A DNA stretch of 6,860 nt, from contig JAOPZD010000199.1 of assembly GCA_025964295.1 (NCBI GenBank), positions 1 through 6,860 on the forward strand, given 5' to 3'. The DNA comes from Conexibacter sp. GTDB taxonomy: Bacteria; Actinomycetota; Thermoleophilia; Solirubrobacterales; Solirubrobacteraceae. The position numbers and the translations under genes are program-made. A model generated the notes under the pieces. It was not told the DNA's origin. It saw only the letters and a list, made by a program, of their open reading frames with translations, and made no database searches. Below, one piece after another: positions 5,339 through 6,860 of the stretch (position 1 is its first letter; each line of letters opens with the position of its first letter).

Positions 5339-5354
5339 ACCTCCGTTCGGACGT
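5339..5354 (-). promoter_or_regulatory. Operator candidate, copy B (16-bp near-palindrome)
   Basis: Read on the minus strand this is ACGTCCGAACGGAGGT, matching copy A at 4631-4646 in 15 of 16 bases. It starts one base after the stop codon of the XRE-cupin gene, in the 87-nt gap before SDR 2. Copy A is on the strand opposite to SDR 1 and copy B on the strand opposite to SDR 2, so both have the same orientation relative to the SDR they precede. Confidence 0.6.
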
Positions 5355-5358
5355 TCCT

Positions 5359-5383
5359 CGCGCGCACGGGCGCGCGCCATGCT
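5359..5383 (+). promoter_or_regulatory. GC dyad and weak promoter candidate upstream of SDR 2
   Basis: CGCGCGC (5359-5365), a 4-nt loop and GCGCGCG (5370-5376) form a perfect 7-bp inverted repeat. CATGCT (5378-5383) differs from TANNNT at one base and lies 23 nt from operator copy B, exactly the distance between copy A and the TAGGTT box of SDR 1. A weak TTCCTC (5354-5359) could serve as -35. The same dyad could instead be a terminator hairpin for the regulator gene, though no T-run follows. Confidence 0.35.
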
Positions 5384-5424
5384 GTCGGCCACGACTGGTG
5401 GGTCCCCGACCGAGAGAAGGCAGC

Positions 5425-6213
5425 ATGAGCGCAGGAGCACGGCGGTTCGACGGCAAGGTCGTCCTGGTGGTGGGCGCCGCCCGCGGCGTCGGCCTGGCCA
5501 CGGCGCAGGCGTTCGCGCGCGAGGGCGCCCGGCTCGCGCTGGCCGACGTCGACCCCGCGATCGAGGGCGTCGCCGGCGAGCTGACCGACGGCGCCGAGGT
5601 CCTGGCCCAGCGCTGCGACGTCACCGACGCGCAGGACGTGGACCGCCTCGTCGCCGCGACCGTCGAGCGCTTCGGCCGCGTCGACGTGCTGGCCCACGTC
5701 GCCGGCGTCCTGCAGGAGGCGGCCAAGGTCGCCGATCTGCCGGGCGACGAGTGGGACCGGGTCCTGGCCGTCAACGCCAAGGGCCCGATGCACACCGCGC
5801 GCGCCGTCATCCCGCGCATGCGCGAGCAGGGCGGCGGGCGGATCGTCAACGTCGCGTCGTGGTTCTCCTACAGCGGCCACGCCTACTTCGGGGCCTACTG
5901 CGCGTCGAAGGCCGCGCTGCGGATGCTCACGCAGGCGATCGCCGAGGAGGAGGCCGACGCCAACATCACCGCCAACTGCGTCTCGCCGGGCAACGTCGAC
6001 ACCGAGATGCACCGCAAGGCCCTGCGCGACGAGGCCGTCAACCGCGGCATCACCACCGAGGAGATGAAGGACTCCGAGTGGGCGAAGATCCCGCTCAAGC
6101 ACGCCTGCCCTCCGGAGGACATCGCCGACGCGATCGTCTTCCTCGCCTCCGACGAGGCCCGCTACATGACCGGCGCCTCGCTCGACGTCAACGGCGGCGT
6201 CCTCCTCCGCTGA
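5425..6213 (+). CDS. SDR-family oxidoreductase 2, with atypical HVAG motif
   Basis: A 262-residue classical-length SDR. The cofactor loop is VGAARGVG (16-23) instead of TGxxxGxG, with all three glycines kept. D41 ends strand 2 and suggests NAD(H). DVT (65-67) and N117 in VNAKG are normal, but the usual NNAG is HVAG (91-94). The catalytic residues are present: S145 in NVASW, Y158 and K162 in YCASK. PG is at 188-189, followed by a long substrate loop (about 191-227) containing EMHRKAL and EEMKDSEWA, and the C-terminal DVNGG. The substrate is not recognisable. The start at 5425 is fixed by a good ribosome site, GAGAAGG (5414-5420), 4 nt upstream; a GTG at 5398 would extend the frame but has no such site. 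It lies 87 nt after the XRE-cupin gene, with operator copy B between them, and ends at a strong hairpin. Confidence 0.9.
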   Translation: MSAGARRFDGKVVLVVGAARGVGLATAQAFAREGARLALADVDPAIEGVAGELTDGAEVLAQRCDVTDAQDVDRLVAATVERFGRVDVLAHVAGVLQEAAKVADLPGDEWDRVLAVNAKGPMHTARAVIPRMREQGGGRIVNVASWFSYSGHAYFGAYCASKAALRMLTQAIAEEEADANITANCVSPGNVDTEMHRKALRDEAVNRGITTEEMKDSEWAKIPLKHACPPEDIADAIVFLASDEARYMTGASLDVNGGVLLR

Positions 6214-6227
6214 GCCGTTGACCGCGT

Positions 6228-6256
6228 GCCCCCGCCGGCGTCCCGCCGGCGGGGGC
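6228..6256. terminator. Bidirectional GC hairpin between convergent SDR genes
   Basis: GCCCCCGCCGGCG (6228-6240) and its exact complement at 6244-6256 form a 13-bp perfect stem with a 3-nt TCC loop. It lies between the stops of SDR 2 (6213) and the convergent SDR 3 (6264), so it can serve both directions. No clear T-run follows on either side, which is usual for terminators in very GC-rich genomes. Confidence 0.8.
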
Positions 6257-6263
6257 CACTTCC

Positions 6264-6860
6264 CTAGTGGAAGATCATCCCGCCGTCGACGTTGATCGCC
6301 TGGCCGGTGATGTAGTCGCTGTCGGGCGAGGCGAGGAACAGCGCCAGGCCGGTGATGTCGTCGGGCGTCGAGAGGCGGCCGACGAGGATGCCGGCGCCGA
6401 AGGACTCCAGCGCCTCGCCCGGCTTCTCGGTCTCGCCGATGGCGATGAACTCCCCGTCGAGCTGCTCCCAGAGCTCGGTCGTCACGACGCCGGGGCAGAA
6501 CGCGTTGACGGTGATCCCGTCCTCGGCCAGCGCCCGCGCGCCCGCCTGCGTCAGGCCGATCACCGCGAACTTGCTCGCCGAGTAGGCGGCGAAGAGCGGG
6601 AAGCCCGACTTGCCCGCGATCGACGCCGTGTTGATGATCTTGCCGCCGCCGCCGCCCTGGCGCTGGAACTGCTGGGCGGCCTCCTGCATCCCCAGGAACG
6701 TGCCGCGGGCGTTGACGGCCATGATCCGGTCGTAGTCCTCCTCGGTGGTGTCGAGGAAGTGGGCGGTCTGCGAGATCCCGGCGTTGTTGAACATGATGTC
6801 CAGGCGCCCGAAGCGCTCGGCCGCCGCGGCGATCGCCGCCTGCTGGCTCTCGCGCTCGGT
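6264..6860 (-). CDS. SDR-family oxidoreductase 3, acetoin/2,3-butanediol dehydrogenase-like (cut by right edge)
   Basis: The frame is open to the window edge, giving 198 visible residues; about 60 N-terminal residues with the TGxxxGxG cofactor loop should lie outside. Counting visible residues from the edge: NNAG is at 25-28, N50 in VNARG, S80 in NTAS, Y93 and K97 in YSASK, and PG at 123-124. The active-site tetrad is complete. The stretch after PG (TELWEQLDGE, then an insertion rich in Glu/Gly, then VGRLSTPDDITGLALFLAS and the end VDGGMIFH) is like acetoin/diacetyl reductases and meso-2,3-butanediol dehydrogenases of the BudC type; polyol dehydrogenases look similar, so the substrate is tentative. 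A run of five glycines (visible 69-73, GGC/GGG codons around 6640-6656) is unusual but in frame. It is convergent with SDR 2, with a shared terminator between them; its promoter is outside the window. Confidence 0.9.
   Translation of the reverse strand, partial: TERESQQAAIAAAAERFGRLDIMFNNAGISQTAHFLDTTEEDYDRIMAVNARGTFLGMQEAAQQFQRQGGGGGKIINTASIAGKSGFPLFAAYSASKFAVIGLTQAGARALAEDGITVNAFCPGVVTTELWEQLDGEFIAIGETEKPGEALESFGAGILVGRLSTPDDITGLALFLASPDSDYITGQAINVDGGMIFH

Noticed and set aside
2143..6102. A very long minus-strand open frame (1319 codons)
   Set aside because: It crosses several well-supported genes on both strands, and its product is a low-complexity Arg/Gly/Ala sequence; it is a by-product of very high GC.
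2757..6221. A very long plus-strand open frame (1154 codons)
   Set aside because: It is antisense to the phosphotransferase and SDR 1, then out of frame with the regulator and SDR 2, and is Arg-rich with no domain; a shadow.
6640..6656. GC-rich repeat encoding five glycines in SDR 3, considered as a sequencing error or frameshift
   Set aside because: The frame stays open and both flanking SDR motifs are in register, in a surface loop where length varies.

Overview
The window is very GC-rich DNA with almost exclusively G/C third codon positions and densely packed genes. Together with secreted ferritin-like proteins, several SDR enzymes and an ACAD10/11-type phosphotransferase, this suggests a high-GC actinobacterium. 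The style resembles Thermoleophilia (Conexibacter/Solirubrobacter-like), but that assignment is inferred from protein flavour and base composition only. I see no tRNA, rRNA, CRISPR array, insertion sequence or phage gene.

Left part (1-2745): a minus-strand group holds two tandem, paralogous ferritin-like proteins with export signals (1149-1823, then 458-1129). After a 43-nt gap containing two back-to-back inverted repeats, an unrecognised gene runs off the left edge (414 to below 1). Divergent from the ferritin-like pair is a small exported type-1-copper cupredoxin (1941-2282), followed by an SRPBCC-fold protein (2302-2745) that appears to have its own, nearly leaderless promoter. The 117-nt ferritin/cupredoxin divergent region carries a perfect 10-bp inverted repeat and contains no TA dinucleotide, so no ordinary -10 box. 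This half looks like an extracytoplasmic metal/redox cassette.

Middle (2742-6213): the SRPBCC gene meets a convergent minus-strand gene so tightly that the two stop codons share the tetranucleotide CTAG. That gene is an ACAD10/11-type phosphotransferase (2742-3803). It sits 6 nt downstream of an SDR oxidoreductase (3810-4595), an apparent two-gene operon. Divergent from it is an XRE-family helix-turn-helix regulator with a C-terminal cupin (4687-5337), followed by a second SDR (5425-6213).

The most striking signal is a 16-bp near-palindrome present twice, 15 of 16 bases identical. One copy lies between the promoters of the first SDR and the regulator; the other lies just after the regulator's stop codon, upstream of the second SDR. 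Both copies have the same orientation relative to their SDR gene and lie 23 nt from a candidate -10 box. I infer that this is the operator of the XRE-cupin protein and that the two SDRs and the phosphotransferase form one small regulon. By analogy with levulinate/4-hydroxyacyl-CoA catabolism (LvaD plus LvaA, ACAD11), SDR plus phosphotransferase could reduce a 4-oxoacyl-CoA and phosphorylate the resulting hydroxyl; this is a hypothesis.

Right end (6214-6860): a strong 13-bp GC hairpin separates the second SDR from a convergent third SDR of the acetoin/2,3-butanediol dehydrogenase type, cut by the right edge.
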